NCBI GenBank assembly: GCA_035624455.1
Contig: DASPRM010000128.1
Location: forward strand, 1 to 58,927
DNA length: 58,927 nucleotides
Direction: 5' to 3'
Source of the DNA: Terriglobales bacterium
GTDB taxonomy: Bacteria; Acidobacteriota; Terriglobia; Terriglobales; Acidobacteriaceae
Positions 32,530 to 40,811 of this stretch are shown piece after piece (position 1 is the stretch's first letter; every line of letters begins with the position of its first letter). The notes beneath the pieces are model-generated. The model did not search any database and was not told the DNA's origin. It worked only from the letters and a program-made list of their open reading frames with translations. A program made the position numbers and the translations under genes.

Positions 32530-32879
32530 TTTCCTCTCCTTGTCTTCCTTGCCTTCGTTTTCGTTGCTGTGGATGGATCCATGCGGTCGAGGTGGCGTTC
32601 GAGAGCATCTACGTGAGCGTTCCAGAGTCGGCGGAACTGCGCCAGCCAGGCATCCACCTCCCGAAACGGTTCAGGCTTCAGCCGGTAAAGACGGCGCTGT
32701 GCATCCACGGTGGACTCCACGAAACCGGCCTCGCGCAGAACCCGCAGGTGTTTTGACACGGTCGGCTGCGGCATACGAAGCTGGCGCTCGATCTCTCCCA
32801 CCGACCGTTGTGACCAGACCAGCAGGCTCAATATCGCGCGGCGGTTCGGCTCCGCAATGATTTCGAAGGCAGATTCCAC
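32526..32879 (-). CDS. ArsR-family winged-helix regulator (probable GTG start)
   Basis: A 117-residue product from the GTG at 32879: FEIIAEPNRRAILSLL, then SVGEIERQLRMPQPTVSKHLRVL (helix-turn-helix) and EAGFVESTVDAQRRLYRL (wing). No metal-binding Cys pattern is seen, so it is not arsenic-type. The open frame extends to a TTG at 32915, but that TTG is the first codon of a good -35 box, and typical members begin near FEIIAEPNRR. I infer the short form. It heads the SRPBCC operon. Confidence 0.82.
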   Translation of the reverse strand: MESAFEIIAEPNRRAILSLLVWSQRSVGEIERQLRMPQPTVSKHLRVLREAGFVESTVDAQRRLYRLKPEPFREVDAWLAQFRRLWNAHVDALERHLDRMDPSTATKTKARKTRRGK

Positions 32880-32885
32880 TCTCTT

Positions 32886-32915
32886 TATATACTCTTTTGG
32901 ACATATACGTGTCAA
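32886..32915 (-). promoter_or_regulatory. sigma70-like promoter of the ArsR operon
   Basis: On the minus strand, TTGACA (32915-32910), 18 bases, TATATA (32891-32886). The expected transcription start falls six to seven bases on, at 32880-32879, which is the GTG start codon. This would make the transcript leaderless or nearly so. The match to consensus is read directly; function is inferred. Confidence 0.6.
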
Positions 32916-32987
32916 GGTATATTAAGAACAAATGGTCAGGCCAGCAAATTCGTGACGCGCGGCCGTCTAAGCTAAAATTCCAGCACC

Positions 32988-33941
32988 ATGACGCGCCCGA
33001 CGCAGCCAGAGACTCGTGCCTTGCCACCCTCTCCTCCATCCGCGGTCTCATCCTCAGCCGGTGCCCGTATCCCTGACCATCCCCTGGGGCGTGATCTTCT
33101 GCGACGGCTTTACTCGTCCATGTTGCTGTGCCGCATGGTGGACCAGCGTGCTGTTAAGCTGCGCCTGCCTCGCCCCTACGCAACGGCGATCGGCTGTGAA
33201 GCCTCTCGCGTCGCCGCAGCCATCGACCTCCAGCCACAGGATGTGGCAGTGTTGCCCGCTCCCAATGCCATGATTCCCATCGCCCGCGGCGCTAGGCTCA
33301 GCGCGGCAGTGTCGGAAGTATTCCAGAATTCTTCGCCGGTTGTTGAGACGCGCAATGGCGAACTCGGTTTCCCGCTTGATAAGTCTATGGTGGTAATGGG
33401 AGGTGATCTCGTCCTCAGCATGGGCCTCGCTTTGGGCTACAAGCTGAACGGGCGTCCCCATGTGGTGCTCGTGATCGCGAATCACATGTCCGCAAGCAGT
33501 GCACGCTGGCAGAGTGCAATGGCTTATGCGGGGGGTTACAAGCTGCCTCTGCTATTGCTGGTCGAGTCTCCTCCCAACAACCACCGACCGGCACGGCCTG
33601 TCGGCCAGCATGACGATTCCACGAGCTTGTTACACGGATTCCCCAGAATTCCTGTCCTGGGTTGCGATGCGGTTGCCATTTATCGGGTGACCCGTGAGGC
33701 GGTTGATCACGCCCGCAAAGGATATGGACCTACGCTGATCGAATGCCAGCCTTGGTTCGCGCCAAAGCCAAACCAGGGGTCCAGATCGCTGGGTACACCC
33801 ATCAGCCAGCCCACGGATCCCCTGCGACACATGGAGCTCTACATGAAGAAACATGCTGCCTGGGACGACGGCTGGCAGCAGCGATTGCTGGAAGCTCACC
33901 GCCGCGACATCCAACAAGCATTTGCTCATATGGCTCGCTGA
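32988..33941 (+). CDS. E1-alpha-like TPP-enzyme homologue, apparently degenerate
   Basis: A 317-residue protein resembling the alpha subunit of 2-oxoacid dehydrogenase E1. LYSSMLLCRMVDQRAVKL matches the family start; LVLSMGLALGYKLNGRPHVVLV and SARWQSAMAYAGGYKLPLLLLVESPPNN match the core. The metal-binding GDG that should follow the VVL strand reads ANH (residues 164-166), and the HxG/GxE region earlier is eroded (VLPAPNAMIPIARGA). It therefore probably lacks TPP-dependent activity. An N-terminal Pro/Ser-rich leader of about 25 residues is unusual. No E1-beta is nearby. Confidence 0.7.
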   Translation: MTRPTQPETRALPPSPPSAVSSSAGARIPDHPLGRDLLRRLYSSMLLCRMVDQRAVKLRLPRPYATAIGCEASRVAAAIDLQPQDVAVLPAPNAMIPIARGARLSAAVSEVFQNSSPVVETRNGELGFPLDKSMVVMGGDLVLSMGLALGYKLNGRPHVVLVIANHMSASSARWQSAMAYAGGYKLPLLLLVESPPNNHRPARPVGQHDDSTSLLHGFPRIPVLGCDAVAIYRVTREAVDHARKGYGPTLIECQPWFAPKPNQGSRSLGTPISQPTDPLRHMELYMKKHAAWDDGWQQRLLEAHRRDIQQAFAHMAR

Positions 33942-34025
33942 GCGAAAGGAGAGCCAGCCAGCGTCCCGCCACCTCTCCTTAGCCGCGGAACGGAGCACTG
34001 ATCGTCCGTAGCGTACCTCCCAATC

Positions 34026-34289
34026 GTGCTACACTCTGCCCCCGTGCCAGAGGACCGCGAAGTCGTTCTGTATTCGAGGAAAGGCTGCCATCTCTGCGAG
34101 GTCGTCAAAGAATCGCTGATGAAGCTCTCGCGGCGTGGCGGTTTCCGCTGGCAGGAAGTGGATGTCGATAGCAACGAGGAATTCCGCCGTCGCTTCACCG
34201 ACGAAGTGCCGGTTGTTTTCATCGATGGGCGCAAGGCCTTCAAATATCGTATGGACGAACGGGAGTTTCTGCGAAAAATCTCTTCCTGA
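34026..34289 (+). CDS. glutaredoxin-like protein
   Basis: An 87-residue thioredoxin-fold protein: VVLYSRKGCHLCEVVKESLM with a CxxC pair (CHLC), EVDVDSNEEFRRRF, and TDEVPVVFIDGRKAF with the cis-Pro region. It fits the DUF836/glutaredoxin-like group. Start is GTG at 34026, or GTG at 34044 (VPEDREVV), which is closer to the fold. It lies 15 bases before the ligase gene and is likely cotranscribed with it. Confidence 0.85.
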   Translation: MLHSAPVPEDREVVLYSRKGCHLCEVVKESLMKLSRRGGFRWQEVDVDSNEEFRRRFTDEVPVVFIDGRKAFKYRMDEREFLRKISS

Positions 34290-34304
34290 CTATCTTCTCG
34301 AATA

Positions 34305-35891
34305 ATGCTGCGCACCCAACTCTACGCGAACCCTGAGGGACGCTTCGTACACGACGTGGTGCTAGCCACTTGCCACCGTGTGCCGCAGGGAACTGCGGTT
34401 GTCGATCCGTTTGCTGCCGGAGGTCCGCGGCGCATCACCTATGGCGAATTGGGCGAAATGGTGACACAACTTGCCCGTGGCCTGGTGGCCGCCGGACTCA
34501 AGCCGGGTGAGACTGTTGCGATTCTCCTGTTCAACTGCTGGGAATTCGTCGTGGCTTGTCACGCCATCACGCTTGCCGGCGGCATATCCACTCCGCTGAA
34601 CCCAAGCTATCGACAGCGTGAAGTTTGCTACCAGCTCGAAGATTCGGATGCCGTCATGCTCATCAGCGATGGGCCGCTGATCGCGGGTATTGATCTCTCG
34701 GGATTGAAGCAACTGCGCGCGGTCTACACCATCCGCGAGCACACTCCTGCATCTTCCAGCTTTGATTCTCTGCTCTGTCCTAGCCAAGCCAGGCTCCCTT
34801 CACCCGACCGCGATCCCAAAGAAACCATCGCCGCACTTCCCTACTCCAGCGGCACCACTGGGCTGCCCAAGGGCGTGATGCTCTCGCATTTCAATCTGCT
34901 CGCCAACGTTTACCAGATGCATGGCCCTGGTTGCATGCCGGTATATGACGACGGCGTCGCCCTATGCTTTCTGCCCCTCTACCACATCTACGGGCTCAAC
35001 GTGGTGATGAATCCATCCCTGATCACCGGCGGCACGCTGGTGCTGATGCCCCGTTTTGACCTCACGCGCGCGCTCCAATTGCTGGTCTCGGAACAGGTCA
35101 CCCTTCTTCCCTGCGTGCCCCCGGTTGTGAATCTCATGATCCAGGCGGCGGAACAAGGATTATTTCCCGCCAACCATAAATTGCGCTGGGTGAAGTCCGG
35201 CGCGGCGCCATTGGCCGCCGAGCTCTCGCGACGTCTTAAGTCCGTCACCGGCGTCACCATCGCGCAGGGGTATGGTATGACGGAAGCTTCGCCTGTCACC
35301 CATGTTGGATTTACCAAGCCGCCGCTCGACAATCCCTGCTCCATCGGTCATCCAGTAGCTTTGACCGATTGCCGAATCGTTGATGTGACGCGCACCGACT
35401 CGGAAGTCGACTCCGATTGTGGCCAGCCAGGAGAGCTGGTCATGCGTGGTCCGCAAATGATGCTCGGTTACTGGCAGAATCCGCAGGCAACCGCCGACGT
35501 GCTGCGCGATGGCTGGTATTGGTCGGGTGATGTCGCGCGCAAAGATGATCTCGGCCTCTACTACATCGTCGATCGCCGCAAAGAGATGATCAAGTACAAG
35601 TGCTTTCCGGTCGCTCCCGCGGAAATCGAGGCTGCTCTGCTCGAGCATCCCGCGGTGCGCGATTGCGGCGTGATTGGACGTCCCGACGACTGTGCCGGCG
35701 AGGTGCCCTGCGCCTTCATTGTCCTTCGCGATGGCTTTGTAGATTCCGGCAAACTAAAGGACGAACTCTGCGCTTTCGTTGCCGATCGCATTGCCAGCTA
35801 CAAGCAGCCCCGCGATGTCCGCTTTGTGCCCGCTATTCCCCGCAATCCGTCCGGCAAGATTCTGCGCCGGGAACTTCGCAACCAGCTCTAG
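34305..35891 (+). CDS. AMP-dependent acyl-CoA ligase (fatty-acid/4-coumarate-CoA-ligase-like)
   Basis: A 528-residue adenylate-forming enzyme. The P-loop is YSSGTTGLPKGVMLSH; GYGMTEASPVTH and YWSGDVARKDD follow; the hinge is YYIVDRRKEMIKYK; and the catalytic Lys is in PRNPSGKILRREL near the end. This is a cytoplasmic acid:CoA ligase; the acid substrate is not resolved, since long-chain and aryl types look alike. It shares a short gap with the glutaredoxin gene. Confidence 0.92.
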   Translation: MLRTQLYANPEGRFVHDVVLATCHRVPQGTAVVDPFAAGGPRRITYGELGEMVTQLARGLVAAGLKPGETVAILLFNCWEFVVACHAITLAGGISTPLNPSYRQREVCYQLEDSDAVMLISDGPLIAGIDLSGLKQLRAVYTIREHTPASSSFDSLLCPSQARLPSPDRDPKETIAALPYSSGTTGLPKGVMLSHFNLLANVYQMHGPGCMPVYDDGVALCFLPLYHIYGLNVVMNPSLITGGTLVLMPRFDLTRALQLLVSEQVTLLPCVPPVVNLMIQAAEQGLFPANHKLRWVKSGAAPLAAELSRRLKSVTGVTIAQGYGMTEASPVTHVGFTKPPLDNPCSIGHPVALTDCRIVDVTRTDSEVDSDCGQPGELVMRGPQMMLGYWQNPQATADVLRDGWYWSGDVARKDDLGLYYIVDRRKEMIKYKCFPVAPAEIEAALLEHPAVRDCGVIGRPDDCAGEVPCAFIVLRDGFVDSGKLKDELCAFVADRIASYKQPRDVRFVPAIPRNPSGKILRRELRNQL

Positions 35892-35965
35892 CCAGTTCGT
35901 CCCCTATGTCCCCTCACTGAGACCTGGAGCACAAACTCGGCTCAAAATCGTGAATCCTCATATAT

Positions 35966-35977
35966 ATGTATATACAT
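35966..35977. promoter_or_regulatory. palindrome before marR, likely operator
   Basis: ATGTATATACAT is a perfect 12-base palindrome, in an AT-rich stretch (TATATATGTATATACATCTAT). It lies 12 bases before the MarR ATG at 35990, where an autoregulatory operator is expected. A rejected longer start for the gene lies inside it. Confidence 0.5.
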
Positions 35978-35989
35978 CTATCTTCCTAT

Positions 35990-36436
35990 ATGAGCGCCTC
36001 CCTGCCACAACTTCCATGTATGTGCGCCAGCTTCCGGCGCGCTGCACGAGCGCTCACGCAACACTACGCTTACGCGCTGCGCCCGTTCGGTTTGCATGCG
36101 ACGCAGTTCACAATTCTGCAGGCACTCTCGATCGCAGGAGAAGTGCCACAGGGGCAATTGGGTGAAATTCTGGCCTTGGACACCACCACCCTGACTCGGA
36201 CGCTCGCAATCATGCGCCGGCACCGCTGGATCGCGGAGCGGCGTGGGCAGGATCGGCGGGAACGCTGGATTCGCTTGGCCAAGGCCGGGGAGCTCCAACT
36301 CAACCGTGCTTTACCCGTCTGGGAGAAAGTGCAATCCCACCTGCAAGCCGAACTCGGGGATAAAGCTTGGAATTATCTCTTCCGCGCCACCACCAACTTG
36401 GCAACTATCGCAACCGATAAAGGAGACCGGTTATGA
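35990..36436 (+). CDS. MarR-family winged-helix regulator
   Basis: A 148-residue regulator: RRAARALTQHYAYALRPFGLHATQFTIL (dimer helix and H2, quoted as ALRPFGLHATQFTIL), LGEILALDTTTLTRTLAIM (recognition helix), and RHRWIAERRGQDRRERWIRL (wing). The ATG at 35990 is chosen because the next upstream ATG is inside the palindrome. Cys residues near the N-terminus (PCMCASFRR) might sense oxidants; this is speculation. The stop overlaps the membrane-protein gene (ATGA). Heads a four-gene cluster. Confidence 0.85.
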   Translation: MSASLPQLPCMCASFRRAARALTQHYAYALRPFGLHATQFTILQALSIAGEVPQGQLGEILALDTTTLTRTLAIMRRHRWIAERRGQDRRERWIRLAKAGELQLNRALPVWEKVQSHLQAELGDKAWNYLFRATTNLATIATDKGDRL

Positions 36437-37071
36437 CCAGATATGGAAAGCTATTGACGGCCCTGCTAGCCGGCTGGTTTACGTTTGCTCTTGTCGGCTC
36501 GGCATTACATCTTTTCACAAATGCAGCGAATCAGATTGGAATCGCCGTAGCTCTTTCCGCCAGCAGTCCCATTCTGATCTTCTTTCTGTGGTTTGCCACT
36601 TCGGAAAATTTCCGCCGCTATACCTTGTCGCTGGACTCGAAGAGTCTGACGTCGCTGCAATCCTGGCGGGTCGTCGGGGTCGTATTCGTTCTCATGGAGG
36701 CGCGTGGCATCCTGCCTGCGATCTTCGCTCTACCTGCGGGATACGGCGACATCTTCATCGGAGCAACGGCCTCTTCGGTCGCACTCTGGCTTGCGAAACC
36801 CAATTATCGAAATACCTTCATCGTCTGGCAGCTACTCGGGATCACTGATCTGTTAACCGCAGTGACTCTCGGCACGACCGCGCGGCTGCTTGATCCACAT
36901 GGTCCCCTGATGACCCCGATGACCGTGCTGCCGCTGAGCCTGATCCCAACTTTCCTGGTGCCGCTGTTTTTCATTCTGCACGTGATCTGCATCGCCCAGG
37001 CCAAATCATGGAAGAAGGCGGTGCGCCCGGCTTCGTTGCCACAGACGCAGGCTATTAGAATGGTGGGATGA
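36433..37071 (+). CDS. integral membrane protein of unknown function
   Basis: A 212-residue protein with about six hydrophobic segments, starting LLTALLAGWFTFALVGSALHLF and ending FLVPLFFILHVICIAQA. Conserved-looking residues include EARGILPAIFALPAGYGDI. I do not recognise a family. It overlaps the marR stop by ATGA and its own stop overlaps the arsA-like start by ATGA, so it is tightly coupled to both. Confidence 0.75.
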   Translation: MTRYGKLLTALLAGWFTFALVGSALHLFTNAANQIGIAVALSASSPILIFFLWFATSENFRRYTLSLDSKSLTSLQSWRVVGVVFVLMEARGILPAIFALPAGYGDIFIGATASSVALWLAKPNYRNTFIVWQLLGITDLLTAVTLGTTARLLDPHGPLMTPMTVLPLSLIPTFLVPLFFILHVICIAQAKSWKKAVRPASLPQTQAIRMVG

Positions 37072-38258
37072 GGATCCTGCTGTTCAGCGGAAAGGGCGGC
37101 GTAGGCAAGACCAGCCTCGCCGCCGCCACCGGCGTTAAACTCGCACAACTGAAATATCGTACCCTGGTGATGAGCATCGATCCGGCGCACAGCCTGGGCG
37201 ATGCCTTCGATCTCGAAACTGATCTCTTCCACGTTCAGACCTCCGATCCCCTTCCCATCAACGATCAGCTCTCGATCCAGGAACTGAATATCCAAAAGGA
37301 AATCAAGCGCCACTGGCAGGAGATCTCCTCCTACGTGAGCTCGGTCCTGCGAACAACCGGGATCAGCGGCGTGGAAGCGGAAGAACTGGCCATCCTCCCC
37401 GGCATGGAAGAGCTCAGCGCCATGATGTACATCAACCAATATCGTCGTGAACACCGCTATGACGTGATCGTGCTCGATGCTGCTCCCACCGCCGAATCCA
37501 TGCGCTTCATCAGCATGCCCACCACGCTCGACTGGTATATGAAGCACATCTTTCCCTTCCAGCGCAGTCTTCTCAAGGCGGTGCGGCCCATCGCCAACCG
37601 CGTGGGGCCCATCGAATTGCCGCCCGACACCTACTTCGGCAACATCCGCGACCTCTTCCAGAAGCTGGAAGGCGTCGATGAGGTCATGGAGGATCCTCAA
37701 GTCACCAGCGTTCGCCTGGTGACCAATCCCGAGAAGATGGTGTTGCGGGAGACGCAACGCGCTTTCGTCTACTTCTCTCTCCATGGCCTCACCGTGGACA
37801 CCGTAATCGTGAACCGGGTGCTTCCTGCCGAAATCATGGACACGTGGTTCAATGAGTGGCACAGTTCTCAAGCCACGATCATGCACGAGATCGAAGATTA
37901 CTTCGCCCCAGTTCCGGTAAAGAAAGTGCCGCTATTCGCTCACGAAGTCCTGGGCAAGCAGCGGCTAGAGGATCTGGCGCAAGTGCTGTATGCTGAGAAC
38001 GAAGATCCGGCGGCCGTAACCCGAACGGAGAGGACTTACACTTTCGGCAAACGCGACGGTATCTACGAGATTCGAGTTCTGCTACCATTCGCCACCAAGG
38101 GCGAGATCGAACTATTCAAGAAAGGTGACGAATTGGTAGTGCAGGTCGGCACTTTTCGCCGTCACATCGGCCTGCCGCGATCAATGGCAGCCCTGTCGCC
38201 CTCCCGCGCCAGGCTGCAGAGCAAAACCCTCACGGTCGAAATGAAGGAGACACCATGA
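37068..38258 (+). CDS. ArsA/GET3-type ATPase
   Basis: A 396-residue single-unit ArsA/TRC40-like ATPase. The P-loop is SGKGGVGKTSLA (residues 8-16 region), the A motif partner is MSIDPAHSLGDAFD, and LDAAPTAESMRFI is the switch. The C-terminal 85 residues (YEIRVLLPFATKGEIEL, DELVVQVGTFRRHIGLP) resemble the alpha-crystallin-like domain found in bacterial ArsA homologues. No arsenite-binding Cys trio is apparent and no arsB is nearby, so arsenite efflux is unlikely; a chaperone or tail-anchored-protein role is possible. ATGA overlap upstream and downstream. Confidence 0.88.
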   Translation: MRILLFSGKGGVGKTSLAAATGVKLAQLKYRTLVMSIDPAHSLGDAFDLETDLFHVQTSDPLPINDQLSIQELNIQKEIKRHWQEISSYVSSVLRTTGISGVEAEELAILPGMEELSAMMYINQYRREHRYDVIVLDAAPTAESMRFISMPTTLDWYMKHIFPFQRSLLKAVRPIANRVGPIELPPDTYFGNIRDLFQKLEGVDEVMEDPQVTSVRLVTNPEKMVLRETQRAFVYFSLHGLTVDTVIVNRVLPAEIMDTWFNEWHSSQATIMHEIEDYFAPVPVKKVPLFAHEVLGKQRLEDLAQVLYAENEDPAAVTRTERTYTFGKRDGIYEIRVLLPFATKGEIELFKKGDELVVQVGTFRRHIGLPRSMAALSPSRARLQSKTLTVEMKETP

Positions 38259-38491
38259 ACGACACCAACAAAACTGAATCAACGACAAGCGAGAGAGCAG
38301 TCTATGAACCGTGCCCCTGCCGCGAAGTCGTCAACACCGTGAAGGAAATTTTCGGGATTTCTCCCGAGGTGCGGCAGCACCTGATTAATTCGCGGGTGGA
38401 ATTCCTCAAGGCTATCCGCGAGGCTCTCACCCAGCGCATCGATCGGCTATCGAGCCAGGCGCAGCCGGGAACCAAAGTCGCAGTCGAGTAG
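38255..38491 (+). CDS. small helical protein coupled to the ArsA-like ATPase
   Basis: A 78-residue soluble protein. After an acidic/polar leader come CPCREVVNTVKEIFGISPEVRQHLIN (two Cys near the start), then SRVEFLKAIREALTQRID as one amphipathic helix. No family known to me. It begins in an ATGA overlap with the ATPase gene, so equal expression is likely. A partner or cofactor role is inference from that coupling. Confidence 0.75.
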   Translation: MNDTNKTESTTSERAVYEPCPCREVVNTVKEIFGISPEVRQHLINSRVEFLKAIREALTQRIDRLSSQAQPGTKVAVE

Positions 38492-38496
38492 CGAAT

Positions 38497-39411
38497 CTAC
38501 TGCCGCGACTTTTCCTTGAGAAACGTTCCCTCCTGGAGCTCGGTGAACGCCTCCCGCAGCTCCTCCTGCGTGTTCATCACGATGGGTCCGTACCACGCCA
38601 CCGGCTCTGCAATGGGTTTCCCCGAAATCAGCAGGAATCGGATTCCATCCTCTCCCGCCTGCACCGAGACCTCGTCGCCGCGATCAAACAGTATGAGCGA
38701 GCGGTTGTCTGCTTCCGTAGGAGGTCTCGTGTCCAACCACTTGACCGGCTCAGTCGGCACGGCCAGAGGCTCGGATGCATTGCAGAACTTTCCGCTTCCC
38801 CCAAAAACGTAAGCAAACGCGTGCCGGGTCGTCTCCACCGGAAGAGTTTTCCTCTTGAGTGGAGAAACCGACACATCAAGATAGATTGGATCGGCGGCTA
38901 CGCCATCCACCGGCCCTTTCTTTCCCCAAAAACTTCCGCACACGATTCGCACGTGGGTGCCGTCGTCATCCGTGACCTCGGGGATGTCCTGAGTCTTCAC
39001 CTCCTGGTAACGCGGCGCAGTCATCTTCAGCGACGAAGGAAGGTTCCCCCACAGCTGAAAGCCGTGCATCCTGCCGGTGCGATCGCCTTTAGGCATCTCC
39101 TGATGAATGATGCCGCTGCCCGCTGTCATCCATTGCACATCTCCCGCCGCAATGGCGCCGCTGTTTCCTAAGCTGTCGCCGTGTTCGACGGTCCCCGCCA
39201 GCACATAGGTGATGGTTTCGATCCCGCGATGAGGATGCCAGGGAAAGCCGGCAAGGTAGTCTTCAGGAACATCGTTGCGGAAATCGTCAAGCAGGAGGAA
39301 GGGGTCAAAGTCTTTGCTGTTTCCAAAACCGAAAGCGCGCCGCAGGTGCACTCCCGCGCCTTCCAGAGTCGGCTTGGATTTAATCAACCGCTTGATAGGT
39401 CGAATTGACAT
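38497..39411 (-). CDS. pirin family protein
   Basis: A 304-residue bicupin. The N-terminal cupin carries the metal-binding His pair in FPWHPHRGIETITYVL, and Glu/His in GIIHQEMPKGD, as in pirins with quercetinase-like activity. The second cupin is degenerate (PVETTRHAFAYVFGGSGKF), as usual. Length is normal. Pirins are mostly cytoplasmic metal-dependent regulators or dioxygenases. It is convergent with the ArsA cluster, ending six bases from it. Confidence 0.9.
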   Translation of the reverse strand: MSIRPIKRLIKSKPTLEGAGVHLRRAFGFGNSKDFDPFLLLDDFRNDVPEDYLAGFPWHPHRGIETITYVLAGTVEHGDSLGNSGAIAAGDVQWMTAGSGIIHQEMPKGDRTGRMHGFQLWGNLPSSLKMTAPRYQEVKTQDIPEVTDDDGTHVRIVCGSFWGKKGPVDGVAADPIYLDVSVSPLKRKTLPVETTRHAFAYVFGGSGKFCNASEPLAVPTEPVKWLDTRPPTEADNRSLILFDRGDEVSVQAGEDGIRFLLISGKPIAEPVAWYGPIVMNTQEELREAFTELQEGTFLKEKSRQ

Positions 39412-39628
39412 GGCAGCTCCCTGTTACAGAAGCTTTGATGTCACGCCAACCATGAACGACTCTCTGCCATCCCGATACGGTGGGTGATCCATCATGAGCG
39501 CAGCGCAGGGTGGCTAGAATCATCGCTCCATACACAAGATTAAAGTGGTGGTCCACCTTTGCCGCAACAAGTTTGGGCCACCCCGGGAGAGTGGCCTGCT
39601 CGAGCTTGCTTTGGCTTGAGAACGGAAA

Positions 39629-39712
39629 TACGTGGGAACGGACGTCCCGTCCATTCAGGGCGAGCCAGCCTCGACTCACTCTTACTTCACCCGATCCAAC
39701 TTCACACTTGGG
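39629..39712. repeat. double-hairpin repeat (C with degraded B) and tail
   Basis: ACGTGGGAACGGACGTCCCGTCCATTCAGGGCGAGCCAGCCTCGACTCACTCTTACTTCACCCGATCCAACTTCACAC (in pieces). The C hairpin AcGGACG-TCC-CGTCCaT has one mismatch; the B hairpin is damaged. The tail CTTACTTCACCCGATC matches that at 9240. An earlier bit of module A (GAGCGCAGCGCAGGGTGG) lies near 39497. Confidence 0.7.
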
Positions 39713-39732
39713 GCACTCAGGCGGACATTGGT

Positions 39733-40095
39733 TCACTTACGCCGTTTCGGAACTTTCAGTCCGAGCGCCTTGATGACTTTCTTTGGGTCATCGTTAGGAC
39801 CCACCGCACCGTACCTCGCCCAGACAAGCAAGTGACGATTCTGAAACTGAACAAACGAGAGTTTTCGGTTCCGATCCTTATTGCCCTTGTCCAGCCTGCT
39901 GATAATCGCGTTAATTCGCTTGGTCGCCTCCGCCAGTTGGGCATCATGGGCGGCGGATAGCTGATTCACCTCCCAGAGACTGCACACGCTCTGCGAATTC
40001 CACTTGCTGATGAAACACTCCAACACCTTACACTGCTGGTCGGCGCACAGCCACTGGTATGTTTCAGTTGGTTTTGAGCCACCTGTATCAATCAT
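39733..40095 (-). CDS. hypothetical protein, tandem paralog 1
   Basis: A 120-residue unknown. Its C-terminal 75 residues match the next gene upstream (40227): AHDAQLAEATKRINAII, NKDRNRKLSFVQFQNRHLLVW and YGAVGPNDDPKKVIKALGLKV. The N-terminal part has three Cys (LCADQQCKVLECF) and differs. ATG at 40095 has GGAGAG upstream; a TTG at 40101 is also possible. No signal peptide. Function unknown. Confidence 0.75.
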   Translation of the reverse strand: MIDTGGSKPTETYQWLCADQQCKVLECFISKWNSQSVCSLWEVNQLSAAHDAQLAEATKRINAIISRLDKGNKDRNRKLSFVQFQNRHLLVWARYGAVGPNDDPKKVIKALGLKVPKRRK

Positions 40096-40226
40096 TTTCA
40101 ACTCTCCTCGCTCTGGAACGTATTCTTCCTTAGCGTGACCGTTGAGGATTGCTGCGGGCCCGTCGAGCGGTTCTGCTAGGGAGCGGAGTCTGGTTCCGGC
40201 TGGTTGCGAACTATCTCCCCCAGGGC

Positions 40227-40553
40227 TTACCTCACCTTCAATCTGAGCGCCTTGATGATGTTTTCGTCATCATCGTGGGGTCCGACCGCGTAACTTGCCC
40301 ACACGAGTAGCTGACGGTTCTGGAATCGAATGAACGAGAGCTTCCGCTTCGAGTCTTTGTTGCTCTCCTCGACTTCGCTCAAGATGGCGTTGATTTCTTT
40401 GGTGGCTTGGGCCAATTCGGCATCATGAAAAGCCGTCAGTTCCACTGTTTCCCACAGCTTGGTCAATGTCTGGTCGGCGGCAGGATCCTTAAAGCAGCAG
40501 ACTTTGCCGTCCTTAGAGGTAAAGGAATAGGTATCTTTTTGTTCTTCTTGCAT
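40227..40553 (-). CDS. hypothetical protein, tandem paralog 2
   Basis: A 108-residue unknown, paralogous to the gene at 39733: FHDAELAQATKEINAIL, NKDSKRKLSFIRFQNRQLLVW, YAVGPHDDDENIIKALRLKV. Its N-terminus (YSFTSKDGKVCCFKDPAA) is different and has a CC pair. A helix (AELAQATKEINAILSEVEE) then a beta-rich conserved part are visible. I recognise no family. The two genes are 131 bases apart on the same strand. Confidence 0.75.
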   Translation of the reverse strand: MQEEQKDTYSFTSKDGKVCCFKDPAADQTLTKLWETVELTAFHDAELAQATKEINAILSEVEESNKDSKRKLSFIRFQNRQLLVWASYAVGPHDDDENIIKALRLKVR

Positions 40554-40698
40554 CTTTAACCCACCTTTCAGACTTGAGTTTCAGAGTGCTAGGGACGCTG
40601 AAGGACTTACTGAGGACGACATCATAACTCAGCCAACAAAAAGCAATAAGACGCGGCTCGGCTGGACTGGCCCACCTCTCCCGCAACCACAATACTGA

Positions 40699-40735
40699 GG
40701 GTGCCCCATTCCTGAGCGCAGCGAAGGGTGGGGCA
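40699..40735. repeat. module A hairpin
   Basis: TGCCCCATTCCT ... AAGGGTGGGGCA: arms TGCCCCA and TGGGGCA with an inner TGAGCGCAGCGA. It lies between the paralog gene and the MoaD-like gene, both on the minus strand. Confidence 0.65.
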
Positions 40736-40811
40736 AGAATTGCGATCCGTCGTCAACAGGATCTCCCAGAAATCAGGGCGCAGGACCCGCAATGCTCCCT
40801 CGGATTCTCAC

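Noticed and set aside
36804-37886. 360-residue minus-strand frame
   Set aside because: Antisense to the membrane-protein and ArsA-like genes, which have overlapping starts and motifs.
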